Positions 1-12,979 of a DNA stretch of 64,000 nucleotides are shown here, piece by piece. The DNA lies in the NCBI GenBank assembly GCA_005784505.1, contig VCAZ01000001.1, forward strand, positions 12,757,597 through 12,821,596. The letters run 5' to 3'. The notes beneath the pieces were generated by a model, which worked only from the letters and a program-made list of their open reading frames with translations, searched no databases and was not told where the DNA came from. The position numbers were made by a program, and so were the translations under genes. Each line of letters starts with the position of its first letter. Within the stretch, counting starts at the first letter, position 1. Source of the DNA: Bagarius yarrelli. Lineage: Eukaryota > Chordata > Actinopteri > Siluriformes > Sisoridae.

Positions 1-286
1 TTTGTGTTCAATTGAACTAGGTTTACAAATACTAAAAAAAGGGTGTTTTTTTCGATGTAAGTAATTGAACAAACACATTTATTGAACATTAGATTAATGC
101 TGTGCTTTTTGTTGTTATGGTAATCTGGTTGAAACTACTTTTTTGTACTAAAAACTTTCAGAACCACTGAACATCTCAAATACAGTGTATGCAATTTAAA
201 ATGTTCCAATTTCTTAACATAAATTATTATTTTTTCTTCTTTTTTTATATCTGACCTTCACAATATTTGTGTAAACTGTTTCATAG

Positions 287-2462
287 CAAAATCAAAGGGT
301 AAGTATGCGTAACTTTTTGTTTTTCTTCAGTTTCAGTTTAGTACTCCATGTATATCTATTTGAAATACTTACTTAATGAAGCATATCATATTTTTATTTG
401 TCCTCTAGGTAAAGCTAAACTACAACTAAGAGAAGAACCTTTTAGTAAGTTTCACATATTCACATGAGACTTCACATGATCTCTACTGTGTCAATAGAAC
501 TTATTCTGTAGCATAGTGATGTGTATACAATGTACGATTATGCTCTAAAAATTCAGTAAAATTAAATAGATGTTTTTGCCAACGTGCAGTAATCTCATAC
601 AAATTTGCAGTTATCACTTTTACTTCGTACACCACATTGCTATGGTTAGGTTAAGGGTTAAAATTACTTTAAAGATGTCATATTTTAGAGATAACTGACA
701 TAAAAAGGTCTTAAAAGCCCTTATTTGTTGGCTATTAATGAGTCTTAACAGGGCTTAATTGAATTATTAGATCTTAAGGCTCTGCATCAGTTTAATATTA
801 CAAACATCTGTGTATGGATTGTCTGATTTAATTGTGCAAATAATACAGGTTGCTCTTCGGGTTTACCTCCAGGTTTGAGTCAAAAAAATGATTGTAATGG
901 TAAGTTTGTGTCATATTTTAAAGATTATTTTTACTGAAAAAAAGTAATCACGACCTCTGCTGCAAATGCATGCACATTCTAAATAATCTATAGCTTAATT
1001 AAATACCTTAACAGAACATTTAAAACTAACCTAATAAATACCTGATTTCAGACAGTTCATATAAACTGGTAAGAATAACAAATATGATCTCACTGACGTG
1101 ATTTTTAAAAAACAGGTTTGCTTATTAACATCATTGTACTCTACTTGTAAATGTTGGTTATAAATCTAAAATACTTTTGCTTTTAAAAGATCCGGAAACT
1201 CCAAAGGACCTGTTGTTGCAGCTAGTTTCTCTTCAAAAGGCTTCGGGTTGCTGGAAAATGGAGTCTACACTTGCAGAGGTGTTTGGAAGGACAGAAAAAG
1301 AGCTGATTGAGCAGATTCCTGCACAGGTTAATACTCATTAAATGTTTTTGTAACGTTTTGTAATCCCCAAATTTAGCCATTATTAAAATTTGCATTAATC
1401 ATTAATCATTAATAATTAATTATCATTAATAATACATTTTAATAGTTTCCCATTACTTAATAAAAGGGTTTATTTTAGGACATAAAATAATGTTCAGATG
1501 AAATAATGTTTTAAATAAACACATTGTAACAGGCTTATAGAAGCAGAGTAAGGATCAAGGTGTATGAGGGTAATAGACAGTAAAAGCAGGAAACAAAACA
1601 GTCAGTGTCATTACCAAAAGAGAAACTAGGAAAGACAAATCTTTTACTTATAAAAAAGCTTAAAGTATCTACTTGTATTACTACTACTTTAATTATTTAT
1701 CTAGTAGAATTTTATTTACACTTTATTTTACACATGTCTGTACACTTGCACAATTCATACAGTTATCTTATCAGATAATCGGGTGGCAGCAACACAATGC
1801 AAAAATCATGCTGACACAAGTTTATTGTGTTTGGAAATATTCACATCATGCATTAAAATAAAGGATTGTAGCATGGGTGTTGGTATAAACCAGATGGACA
1901 AGTTTGATCTGTAGATTTTCTGGGAATTTAAAATTTCCTGGATATCAGCGGTTTCAGCTGCAAGTTTACGTTAACTAGACTTTTCGCCCACTCGTATGTT
2001 TGATTGAATGTATAGTATTGGAGAATAATGTGTTTTTTTTCTGCAGGTAAAGCCAGATGTCTGGGCTACACTTTTGGCTCTGATTTGGTTGCATGGCTTT
2101 AAGAAGGACGCACAGGTTGAGTGGCATTTTTTGGCCATAAAAGCAGTGACGTGGATCCGCAGTCAAAACTGTAAACACCTGCCATTTGCTAATCATTTCC
2201 TTTACTGTGATATGAAACATGAATGTGATATGAAAGATTTTTACTGGAACACATATTGATTAAGCAGTTTGTTGATCAAGAAAACTTTTTAATAATTACA
2301 GCATTATTGACACTACTGTCTTTATTTTGCAATAATAACGGTGAGGATAATAATGACGATGATGATGATGTGTGTCTTGCAGTGGTCAACCAGACAAAGT
2401 GTGTACAAGCAGGAAACATTCTACTGGGCTGTCAGGTCAAAGAAGATGCTCTTGGACTGTGA
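287..2462 (+). CDS. vwa5a: VWA5A-like protein, 3' part of an upstream paralogue (partial)
   Basis: Only the C-terminal exons lie in the window. Confident exons are 1190-1326, 2047-2170 and 2383-2462 (TGA at 2460-2462). They encode a domain with the landmarks SLQKASGCW, LAEVFGRT, KPDVWATLLALIWLHGF and the end EDALGL. The same three exons occur in the complete gene at 15465-16821 with near-identical protein, the last two with the same lengths (124 and 80 nt) and all with the same phases, so these are tandem paralogues. Upstream, three small exons with good splice sites fit in frame: 287-298 (12 nt), 409-444 (36 nt) and 849-899 (51 nt), all phase 1 at both ends; these are less certain. The C-terminal domain is typical of VWA5A (BCSC-1/LOH11CR2A) proteins, whose molecular role is poorly known. 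The VIT and VWA domains would lie before position 1. Which member of the fish vwa5a-like family this is cannot be decided here. Confidence 0.85.
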
Positions 2463-2613
2463 TTTTTTTTTTATTCTGCAGTAATTATACCAATACAAAG
2501 TACATTTTAAAAAGTAGTAAGAATTTACAAACAAAAAATAGCCTGTTTTACATTTAACACGTTTATGATTTTTTTATTATGTAAATCAAACAGTATATCC
2601 ATTCTGTCAGAAT

Positions 2614-2619
2614 AATAAA
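2614..2619 (+). promoter_or_regulatory. Candidate polyadenylation signal of the upstream VWA5A-like gene
   Basis: An AATAAA hexamer lies about 150 bases after the stop codon at 2460-2462. It is the first canonical hexamer after the stop and is immediately followed by repeat DNA starting near 2649. Position is the only support. Confidence 0.45.
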
Positions 2620-2648
2620 AACAAATACATACTGTACCTCAGTAGTGT

Positions 2649-3565
2649 ACAGTCAGAGCCAGCAAGGCCTTCTCTGCTGGCCTAAACAATATCAGAAGCT
2701 GACCCACATTTAAAAATATAAATTAAGATATTTGTTGAATTAAATTGTATTACGTTATTCCCAACAGTTTATTCTCTTTACTTCATAGCTTTTCTTTTGC
2801 TGCACTGCTTCCAGTATGTGTATGTTAGATTTTTTTTGTCCAATCAGGTTTCAGTTTTTATGTGCTGCCATGTTAATTTAATCATAATCAGTAGTGCTGC
2901 CAATGTAACTTAAACTATATAAGCAGTGGCAGATTGCTTATTCGTTAAAGGCTGTTTCTTTAACCAATCAGATCTTATTGAAATCTTTTAATCCTAAAAG
3001 ATTTCAGATTTCAAACCTGCCAGGGCACCTAGCTGGCCCACGAAGACTTCAGCATTTTTCCCTCATCTGATTGGTTGTTCAGACTAAACTGTTACAGTCA
3101 AGTTTGACTAGCCAAACGCATCTGTGCAGGTGATTTAGAATTATTAAGCCCACAATGGCTAACAACGAAGAAGGAGAACATGACTCAGACATAGTTAAAA
3201 GTCAGTTTTCAAGACGGACTTTTTTAAGGAAAAAAGACATAGCGAGAGGTCAGCTAACCCCGAAGCTTACTAGCTGGTCTTAGCCCGGGAAAGAGTTTCC
3301 AGGCCTTTATCTTTAATGTTTTTGTCATGTTATTAGATAAATATTGATTCTGAACAGCTCCAGATGATGTATGTGGAACAGTTGCAGTTGTATTGTAGAG
3401 GTTTGGAGTCTTAACAGGGATTCATGCTTTAATACAAATGTTACTCTCAATATGTGTTATAATGCGTATTTCATAGTATTGATGGTTTCGCGTGATAGTG
3501 GTGGTATTAAGTGGTGTATCAGTCGGGTAAATCCCCACTGAGGGCCCAGGTACCAAATGCACTGT
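2649..3565 (+). mobile_element. Degenerate hAT-like DNA transposon copy
   Basis: This stretch is similar to 60553-61222, 58 kb away. Shared landmarks are the opening CAGTCAGRGCCAGCAARGCC, TTCCAGTATGTG, TTTTTTTTGTCCAATCAG and the closing block GATAGTGGTGGT to ACCAAATGCAC. Inside copy A only is a short reading frame at 3155-3283 whose residues include FLRKKDI, LTPKLTSW, a stop and PGKEFPG. This resembles the segment just before the TTF-type zinc finger of hAT/ZMYM-like transposases (pattern TPKLxSLSQPGK). The element is therefore probably a dead or non-autonomous hAT relative. Terminal repeats and target-site duplications were not identified. The region 2463-5220 otherwise holds only AT-rich DNA and the SINE at 4943-5100. 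Confidence 0.6.
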
Positions 3566-4942
3566 TGTACAGTACTATTCACACAGCAGGTTTTATTATT
3601 ATGTTTTTGCCATTCAGTAAATGCATTTCGATTTTTTAGGCAGTGAACGAAATGACAAATCTGAATTGCAGCTTTAATTTCCTCTTATTTTTAGATCCTT
3701 TAATTCTTGTGTCTTGTGTCCCATTATGCCTAACACTATTGGTTTTCACGCCTAAAACATCTGTTATTAAAAAGGATAAACCAACATAAAAAACAGAGAT
3801 CTGTCTGTAACAGAAAAGCAAAATACTGAAAATTAGTTTATAGCTGTTGTACATGGGCAACAACACATTGTAAGCGCTTTTTTTTTTTTTTTTTACCAAA
3901 AATTACTGTCAATAATGTTGTCAACAGCCTGGTTGTACAATCTTACCTTAAGGGTAAAGGTGAAAAGCTGACATGTGAAGAAAGAATTTGATGATACAAA
4001 GGTTTTGTAGCAAGTTTACTGGTTTCAAGCTTTTGCTCAGCTAATAACTGAGTGGTCTACCACCAAAAGTGTTCTGTTTAAAGTTGACATTCAACAAATC
4101 ATATCTATATGTCATAAATAATTATTTTCAGTAAATTAATGCTGAAATTAAGATTTGTTGTTAAAATAGTTTGACAGCTCACTAATTGTATAATTCTCTA
4201 CATATAAACATACATACTTTTATTATATATGTTAGTTGCATTATGTTATGTTTAATTGACCGATACATTCTGTTAGTTCAAAAAAACTTGTGTAAAAAAA
4301 AAAAAAAACACAATTAATGCTTTGCCAAATGAGACCAAATAAATAAAGAAGGACGTAAATCTTGTCCATCAAAGCCTTTTGCAAACCCTGCTGTCTGAGC
4401 TGACTGCAGTTTTTATTGTGACGCCGCACAGAGATCAGGTGTTCTGATCGCAATGCATTTTTATGTTCAAATAGCATGGGTTGTATGCACAGTGTGCATA
4501 GTTACAAGAGCAGGAATGTCTGAGTAAGGACCAAACCCTCGTAAGTAATATACGACTGCAGTAAAGGAATACATACCATAAAGCATCTGATGGTACATAG
4601 GGTTCAAAAACTGCACAAAAGAGATTTTCTTAGTAAAGCAGCTGAACAAATGTTTTGTTTTGTTTTTTGACAATGTTTATGTGGACAAAAATGCAACACC
4701 TGAAAGTTATTCTTTTGTGTGTGGCTGGTAGGACAGTAACAGCCCAAATTTTTGTACATAACTAATATTACAGTGTTTGGCATTAGCTGTCAGGTTCCAA
4801 TTCTTGCTCTCCCAGGACAACATAATTAAATCCTAGGCACTAACCTGTGTGTGTATAAATGCTTATATGAAATCTAAAACATAACCAGTAATCAATGTGC
4901 AAATAGACAATCTAGGAGGTAAATTTAAGCTACTCGATTAAA

Positions 4943-5100
4943 TATAGTGGTTAAGATGGTGGCCTGCTAATTGGAAGATCAGGGTTCGATTCCCAGCACC
5001 ACCAAGATGCCACAGTTGGGCCCCTGATTAAGGCCCTTAACCTTAGTTGTATAAAAGCGATGACTGTTACTCGCTCTGGATAAGGGCGTCTGATAAACAC
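4943..5100 (+). mobile_element. tRNA-derived SINE
   Basis: A tRNA-like head has an A-box-like stretch (TAGTGGTTAAGATGG near 4951) and a clear B box GGTTCGATTCC at 4983-4993. It is followed by GCCCCTGATTAAGGCCCTTAACC and the tail CTCTGGATAAGGGCGTCTG (5074-5092), which is shared by many fish SINEs. The upstream flank 4858-4940 is also repeated at 51265-51347. It is a retroposon, not a functional tRNA, because no cloverleaf with an acceptor stem can be closed. Confidence 0.8.
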
Positions 5101-5263
5101 TAACTATACAGTAAATAGTAAATCTGACTCGAAAGGGTTTAGTCCCACACCGCACGTCACTGGTATGTATGTAATAATTGATTTCGATTGCTTAGGACCT
5201 CTTTGGCTTTCCATAACCTCAGCGGCCCAAAACAAACTAGAAACTGGAGGAGGCGTGACATCT

Positions 5264-5276
5264 GTTTCGCTTTCGC
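5264..5276 (+). promoter_or_regulatory. ISRE-like element in the VWA5A-like promoter
   Basis: GTTTCGCTTTCGC lies about 90 bases before the start codon at 5368. It matches the interferon-stimulated response element core GTTTCNNTTTC without a mismatch. Its place in the probable proximal promoter is seen; interferon control is inference. Confidence 0.4.
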
Positions 5277-5367
5277 GCTTATCTCACTGTTTATTTCTGT
5301 TTTGTGCAAGAAACTCAGTGTGGCATAGAAATTAATTGCTCATTATTAAACACAAAAGAAGACCAAA

Positions 5368-8300
5368 ATGAATTGTGGCCTACTGACAAACAAGAATGAG
5401 CCAGGTAGGTTTTAAAAGTGTATTGTTTTATTATAACATTCTTTTAAGTTATTATTATAAGAGTTTATAACCGGTTTTTTTTTTCAAAACAGTGTTGAGA
5501 TGTTTGAAAGTATAATATATGATCATTTTTAAAAGGTATTTTTTGCATTTCCTGTATTTCGACGCATAAAATGTGACGTAATCCAAACGCAAGTGCAACC
5601 CCGTTTCCATTTTTGTTTCGTGAACGCACTATTACTGTCAAAACTCAAACTGAACTGCAAACCTCTTCTGAATTTGCTAAGTCTTGCACTAAAACCTGTC
5701 AATCAGTATCAGGTGTGGGACTATACTATGGGGCGTGTTTGTATTTGTAAATGACGTCAGTCACAGATGGAAATGGCATTAAAATTTGCTGACATTATAT
5801 TAAATCTGTTTTAGAGTTATGTAAATTGTTACTTAATAAAGCATTTCAAGTTTTTTTTAAAAAAAGACTAGTAAATTGTGCCGAATGATTTGAACAATCG
5901 GTGGAGGGCGTCGCCAACCTAATTAAAGTGGCTAATATCCTTTTTTTTTTTGGCTCAGTTCCACTGAAGCACATTGAGGTGGAACTGCAGGTCCAGGGCC
6001 ATGTGGCGACGGTTACCTCCACTCTCCAGTATAAAAATGAGGAAGACAACTCCCTGGAGGCGGTGTTTGTCTTCCCCATGCCTTCAGGAGCTGCCCTCTG
6101 CCACTTCAGTGCCAAGATTGCAGAGAAGGAGATAGTAGCTGAGGTGCAGGAGAAACAGGAAGTAAGTAAACAATAGTTTTAGACTAGGTCTAAAACTGTA
6201 GACTAGGTTTGGCACCGCAGGAATGCAGCATTAATCCATGTGGAATGTTGTGTGTCAGGCGCGGGAGCAGTACGATGATGCGCTGAGTTCCGGTGAAGAG
6301 GCGTTTCTGCTGGAGGAAAGTGAGGAATCTGTGGATGTGTTCAGGCTGAGTGTGGGGTCAATGCCCCCAGGCCAGAGCGCCGCTGTCACATTCATCTATA
6401 TCATTGAGCTGAGTGTGCAGGCTGACCATTCACTGCAGTACTGCCTGCCTGCAGTGCTCAACCCTCGCTACACACCAGCTGGTAAAGAACACACACATCC
6501 AACAGCGCATATACTGTCACATCCTCAACATTAATTACTAAAAAATATCAGACACACTTTACATTCACATCTAAATGTAATGACTCCTGCTGAACAAGCA
6601 TATACATGACTAAACTAATCATCTGTCAGATAAAGGAATTGATTAATCTGTTGTCTGTTTTATATTCAGGTACAAGTGGTGGTATAGTTTCAGAGATAAC
6701 ATCAAGTTCCACTGGTATTCCCTACTCTCTCTCATTTACTGCACATGTAAGCTCTCCAAACCCCATCACTAAAGTGGAGTCCAAATGTCCACTAGAACCC
6801 CTGATGTTTCTCAACCCAGACCACACAGAGGCAAAGGTGTGTGTTTGTGTTTGGGAGACCGAGTGAGGGAGAGATAAGACTGCATGTATGTGTCTATACA
6901 GAGATATAGATGTCAATAAATTAATAGTTAACTAAATCCAATCCATAAAAGTAAAATATATATATTAATGATTTAATATTGAATTTATGAATCAGTGTTA
7001 ACTTTACTAAGTCAGTCATTAAGCACTGCATGCATTGTGCAAACTCATAAAGGTAGATAATAGTTTTCTTTAGGAAAGAAAAAAAAAATGTTCTGAAGCT
7101 TTTGTTATGTTCCACAAACATGACATTTCTGATTGGCAGATTTTTAAGCTGCTATTATAGCAACTTACCTGCATGTAACATAGCCGTGGGTACCAGGCAT
7201 GCTGCCGACAGCTACAAAGTTAAAAAAGTCCCCTACCGTATCATTGTCCCGCATTATCAAACCCCTCAGCACCCCCCTGATAAAATATGTTTTCCTAGCC
7301 ATGGCATGTAACATTTACTATTATTTCATTTAAATCAATCTGGTTTAATCAGTACACTGTGTGTGTGTGTTTAGGTAAGCCTTAGTGCAGGTCACATGTT
7401 TGACCAAGATGTGGAGCTGTATCTATATTATCAGAATCCTCATCAACTCACTGCTATAGTAGAGGCTGGAGCTCCCACAGCACAACCAGGTATATTTTTA
7501 CAAACAAACTGCTCACTAAACAATATTATAAGGAAAGATACACTAAGCTCACTGGTCATGTGTTAGTTTATCTTGCTTTTATGTTACATCTCTGTTGATT
7601 CTTCTGTCCTGTTAGGAACTCTCATGGGAGACCCTGTGGTAATGGTCACTTTCTATCCAGAGTTTCCTGAGTCAGTGATGTCCTCTATGTCATCGTGTGG
7701 TGAGTTTGTGTTTGTTATGGACAGATCTGGCAGTATGGGCTGCAACATGCATAATGAACCAGATGCACAAGAACGCATCGCATGTGCCAGGGTAAGGCTT
7801 ACCACTGAACTTTTTTTTTTATTATAACCGCTTTTGCGGTTTAAACAATTACGATTTAAATTAATTATGGTTAAAATTTTCAAATTAAACAGTGTGAGTA
7901 ATGATGTGTTTAGGACACGCTTCTCCTGCTACTGAAGAGTCTCCCCATTGACTGTTACTTCAACATCTATGGCTTCGGTTCTGACTATGAATCCTTCTTT
8001 CCGTGAGTCCCCCTGACATCAAACAGTAAAAGTTTAATATTTTGGACAATCAGTTTATTAATCAAAAAAATATGATATATATAAATATGTGCATGTTGAT
8101 TTGTGTATGACTGGTATTCCATCCAAAGTGTTTCTCCACCTCATTCCCAGCATTCTCTAAATAACTGACTTTGATATGTTGATTACTGACAGTGAGTGTA
8201 AAAGGGTGTATGAGAGTTATGTTTGCTCTATGTTTTCATGTCTCTAGGAAAAGTGTACAGTACCGTCAGGACACTATGGAGGAGGCTGTGAAAAAGGTAC

Positions 8301-11300
8301 AGGAGATGCAAGCAGACATGGGGGGAACAGAGATTCTGCAACCTCTGGAACACATTTACAAGCAGCCCTGCATCCCCAACCACCCAAGACAGGTAACATT
8401 TATTCTTTACTAAAACCTGCAGTGTTTTTTTATGAGTGACCATCTGATAATCCAGCCGATCCTGTTTTTTATAGCTACCTGTGTAGATTGAAATTTCTTT
8501 TGTCAAGGCCAGTAAATCATCACTTTACCAAACTTTATTCAAAGTTTCACATTGCTCAAGGAGAAATGTTACCTGTTTATTATTTCTTTTGGTTTAATTA
8601 TCCTGGTTGTTCAATTTTCTGTCTTGTTTCAGCTCTTCATATTTACAGACGGTGAAGTAGGAAACACCAAAGATGTTCTGAACTGTGTGCAGAGCAATGC
8701 TGATTTCCATAGGCATGTGCATTTTAAAGCCTAAAACTGTTATTATACATACAATTATTTTCTAAGAAACTAACATTTCACATATTAATAGCATTTTAAT
8801 TATTACTAATATGTAATGGCTAAGTGAGCGGTAAAATTGTTTAAATATTCTGGAATAATTAGCGTTTACATTTTTACAAGGAAAGAGAAGGAGCAAAATG
8901 GTTTAAATAGCAATTTCCTAAAGTGGATTAGCCAAAAAAATCATAGATATTAATAGTCGATATTTACTCGATTTATCTTATAGCCAGTGAACTCAAAAAA
9001 CTAGTTGCTAGTATGCTTTTGGTGAGAGGACTCAACATCTCCAGTACAGAAGCCCATGTAGTACTAATATTTTGACTTGTGTTTCACATGCCCTTTCAAA
9101 CATAGCATTTGAACGCTGTTTTCAATATAAAATATCAAATTCATTACACCAAACGGACAGGTTTTACCACAGAAGGTAATATTGTGTTGTGTTTATTTTA
9201 GTAGGTTGTCATAATTTTATAAGGCAGAATGTGTAATCAGTTTTTGTTACTGAACTATACTTTAAAAATTGAATTAATAAACCTTGTAATTTTTGTGTCT
9301 TCAGTCATTGTTGGAATATTCTTTTAAAGCTGGCATTGTTAACAATTGATATATCAAAATATATTGTTATTAATATAAAAAAATGAATATCACCCAGCCC
9401 TAAATAGCACTGGTATTTTTTTTTTTTTTTCAATTGGGAGGTTGATTATTTCTGTATAACCCCACAGCTCTGATTGCAATGGGTAAAACAATCTGTATAT
9501 TTAAGTGTTGTAGCTGTTAGTAGTGCCTAGTATCTGTTTTCTTTCTTTTTTTATTTCTTTCTTGTATTTTCTGTCATTATTTACCACGTTTTAGCTTTCT
9601 GATATATTTTTAAATCTAGAAGGTTTATAAGTAATATGTAATCTACTCCTTTCTTTTAACAGATGCTTCTCATTTGGGATTGGTGAAGGTGCAAGTTCTG
9701 CACTCATTACAGGATTGGCTGAGAACAGCTCTGGCCACGCCCAGTTCATTACAGGAACTGATCGCATGCAGGCCAAAGTAAAGACTGGTTTAGTCTCAGC
9801 AACAACAAAACACACAGAAATAACAGTTTTATGTACTAGAGCCTAATTATATCTAATAATGAATCTAATAGTCTTAATAATGCGAATACAATAATTTAAT
9901 GTTTGTTATTTATGGTCATTTACAGTACATACAGATAATTATGGCAGTTACTTTTCCACTGACAACTAAATGGAAAATTATTTTTACTTATATTTTGGAT
10001 TATTTTCTCAATGCCAGGTGATGCAGTCCCTTCGTTATGCATTACAACCAGCGGTGACTAATGTCGCTGAGGATTGGTCCGGTTTGTCCGTCACCCGTTT
10101 GAGCCCACAGATTAAAGCACTGTTCCATGGTCAAAGAGCACTGATTTATGCCCAGTTAAAAGCAGAGGTGGGATCACATTTTTTTATGTTCTAAAATTGA
10201 GTGTACTGTTATTAAACTAATTTGTGCTTTCACGTCATTTCTTCTATAATTTTTCTGTCTTTTTGTTACATTCATCAATCTATGAAATTTTAAATTATTT
10301 GTGCATAGTTTTATAAACAAAAAAGCTGAAGCAGTTGTTTAAATCGTACAAATGACCGGATTCACTTGTACACACTAGCTGCATTCTGTGTTCCTAGGAA
10401 TGTCAGAACCCAAATGCTAAGGGAAAAATGACAGTACGGTACCTTCTAGGAGATCAGGAGCTCTCAAACACTGTTAACTTCTCTCTGAGACCTGCAGTGA
10501 ACAGCGGGTAACTGCTATGTACTTTGTTATGTTCAAAGGAACTAATGTTTTTGTTCTTGATTAGTGGCCTGGTGGCTTTAGCTGTCATACCTATTATAGT
10601 CAAAAATATCAGCCTAAAGTACTTAATACATGTTTGGTGCAATAAGTTAGCCAGCTGGGAGATATGGAGAATTTGATTAATTCGGGTTATATCAAAATGA
10701 AATAAGTAATATATAATTAAAACTTGACAAATTTGTGGTGTTTATTATAAACTAAATTAAATGCAACTGGAAACGAATACATTTTGAACAGGTTATTTGT
10801 AAATACTACTGATAGGTATACTGTAAATGTTACTCAGTCAGCTTTGTGTGCGTGTGCGTGCGTGCGTGCGCGTGCGTGTCTGTGCGTGTCTATGCGTGCG
10901 TGTGTGCGTGCGTGTGTGCGTGCAGCATGGCTATTCACAGGCTGGGTGCTCGCTCTCTGATTCGCTCACTGGAAAGGGACGAGCAGGATGATGGAGCTGA
11001 TAAAGAGGCTCTAAAGGCCAAAGTGGTGGAACTGAGTAAGCAGTCTGGAGTGAGCAGCTCACACACAGCCTTTATAGCTGTCCATAAGGGCAGCAGAGAA
11101 GCTGTGAAAGGACCGCTGGTGAAGAGAAGAATTCCTGCCCCCAGTCAGTATTTTAAATAATAACGTTTATATACATATACAGTAATATAAACATTAATGT
11201 AATTAGCATCCAAAGCTTAAGTGTTTTTATACATGAGCACATTACATATATTAAGTACATTAATATGTAAACATAAAGAAACATAATAATGCTAACTTCC

Positions 11301-12943
11301 TGTTTGTGTTTGTATATTTACAGTGATGTGTGCAAGGAGTAAGTACACAAAAGCTGTAAAAACTTGTTTATCGTAAGACTAATATTGTGTATTTTCTTTA
11401 TGAAATATGGAAACCCATTTACATTTGCATGTACATGAATTGACCTTGATTTAATTATAATAAAAATGCTTTATTAGTTTATTTTTACTTAGTAACTAAA
11501 AACTTAATTTTGCATTTTTGCCATTTTATATATATATGCAAAGTAAGCAATAAAAAAAACCTTGCTGGGCTGGGTAAAGTGATAGTAAATAATAAATTGC
11601 ATAATAAATTCTCACATTCTGCTTCCTGATATATGTCACATCTATATAAGATACATTATCTTTATTACTACAAATGTTAATTTTTAGAGCATGTTAACAT
11701 TTTGTCATAAACCTTATTTTATGTATTGTAAATTATTACAATAAATAGAATAGCACACAATTCATTAGAAACTCTTAAATGATTTATTTGGTTTTTTGCT
11801 TTTCTACAGTGATGCCTGTAAGTGCATATTCAATGGGTAAGTAACAAAATTGTGGATTATATATTAAACTAATGGTAAAAAATATACAAAATTCACAAAA
11901 AAACTGTATGTAGACCTGCAACAATATCAAGTTTTTTTATTTCCAAAAAGTATAGATTAGTTATTGTTGATTAAGTTACATTTTTAATAATAATTACATT
12001 TTTATTACTTTCTATTTATTTGATTTACACTGTGTTGGTGAATATTTTTCAGTGGTAAATGTCAATTATTTTAGTCTCAGTAAATGTATGTGCACACAGT
12101 GTTAGTTCATTAACATTTGATTACATTTGAAACAAATGTCAAATAAAGTTTTAAGAATTTCTTCTGAATTATTTATGCAGAGGAAAATACTTTGTCAATG
12201 TTAGAATTATTTTATTTGTGAAATTTGGAAAGTCATGTCATGGTTGTAATTTATTATTTCACAATAAAACAAATATTATAAAAATGATCAACAAATTGTA
12301 CAAGATTCCTTATAGTTTTTCATTTGTTTTTTTACATGATTGCAACCATGTTGTTCAGGTCTATGTGGTAAGTAACCAAATTTAAAATTTTCACAATATA
12401 ACAACAAAATTACAATCAAAAGAATAAAGGTTAACACTGTATGTGATAACATTATAAATGTCAGTTTATGGTTTGCTGCTGAAGATAAGACTATATGCTA
12501 CAGGACATTTTATATAGGACTGCAACACTGTTAATGACTTTAATTTCTAACAGATCAGAACATTTATTTCTGAATGTGCAACAAACATTTCACTTATTTT
12601 CCTAAAATATTTTATTTTTATCATGTTGGTGGATTTCTTCTATTAGCTGATTGTAAGTATGCACTTTTTGTGTTTTTTCTCTGACTCTGCTAGTGAAGAT
12701 AATAAGAAATAAAAGATTATAGTATCTGTAACTAATTTATTAGCTGTGTAATTTTAATTTTAGTGAAATAATTCATAACCAAATTAATTGAAGATTAAAT
12801 TACAGCAAGGTATTTTGTTTGGAAAAATAAATTTATATAATTTATTTAAATTATATAATTTGTTATATAAACTGTAAACTATTTTCTTAAAACAATTAAA
12901 TTATGTATATAATATTATGATGGTTCCATAAGCTATTTTGGTA

Positions 12944-12979
<36 letters not shown>

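Noticed and set aside
3155..3283. Short coding gene
   Set aside because: It is a truncated transposase-like stub in a repeat, ended by a stop codon.
4943..5100. Possible tRNA gene
   Set aside because: A and B boxes are present, but there is no closable cloverleaf, and the tail is that of a fish SINE.
12050..12062. Microexon after TTTTTCAG
   Set aside because: The following TGGTAAAT has no proper donor; probably a dead unit of the duplicated series.
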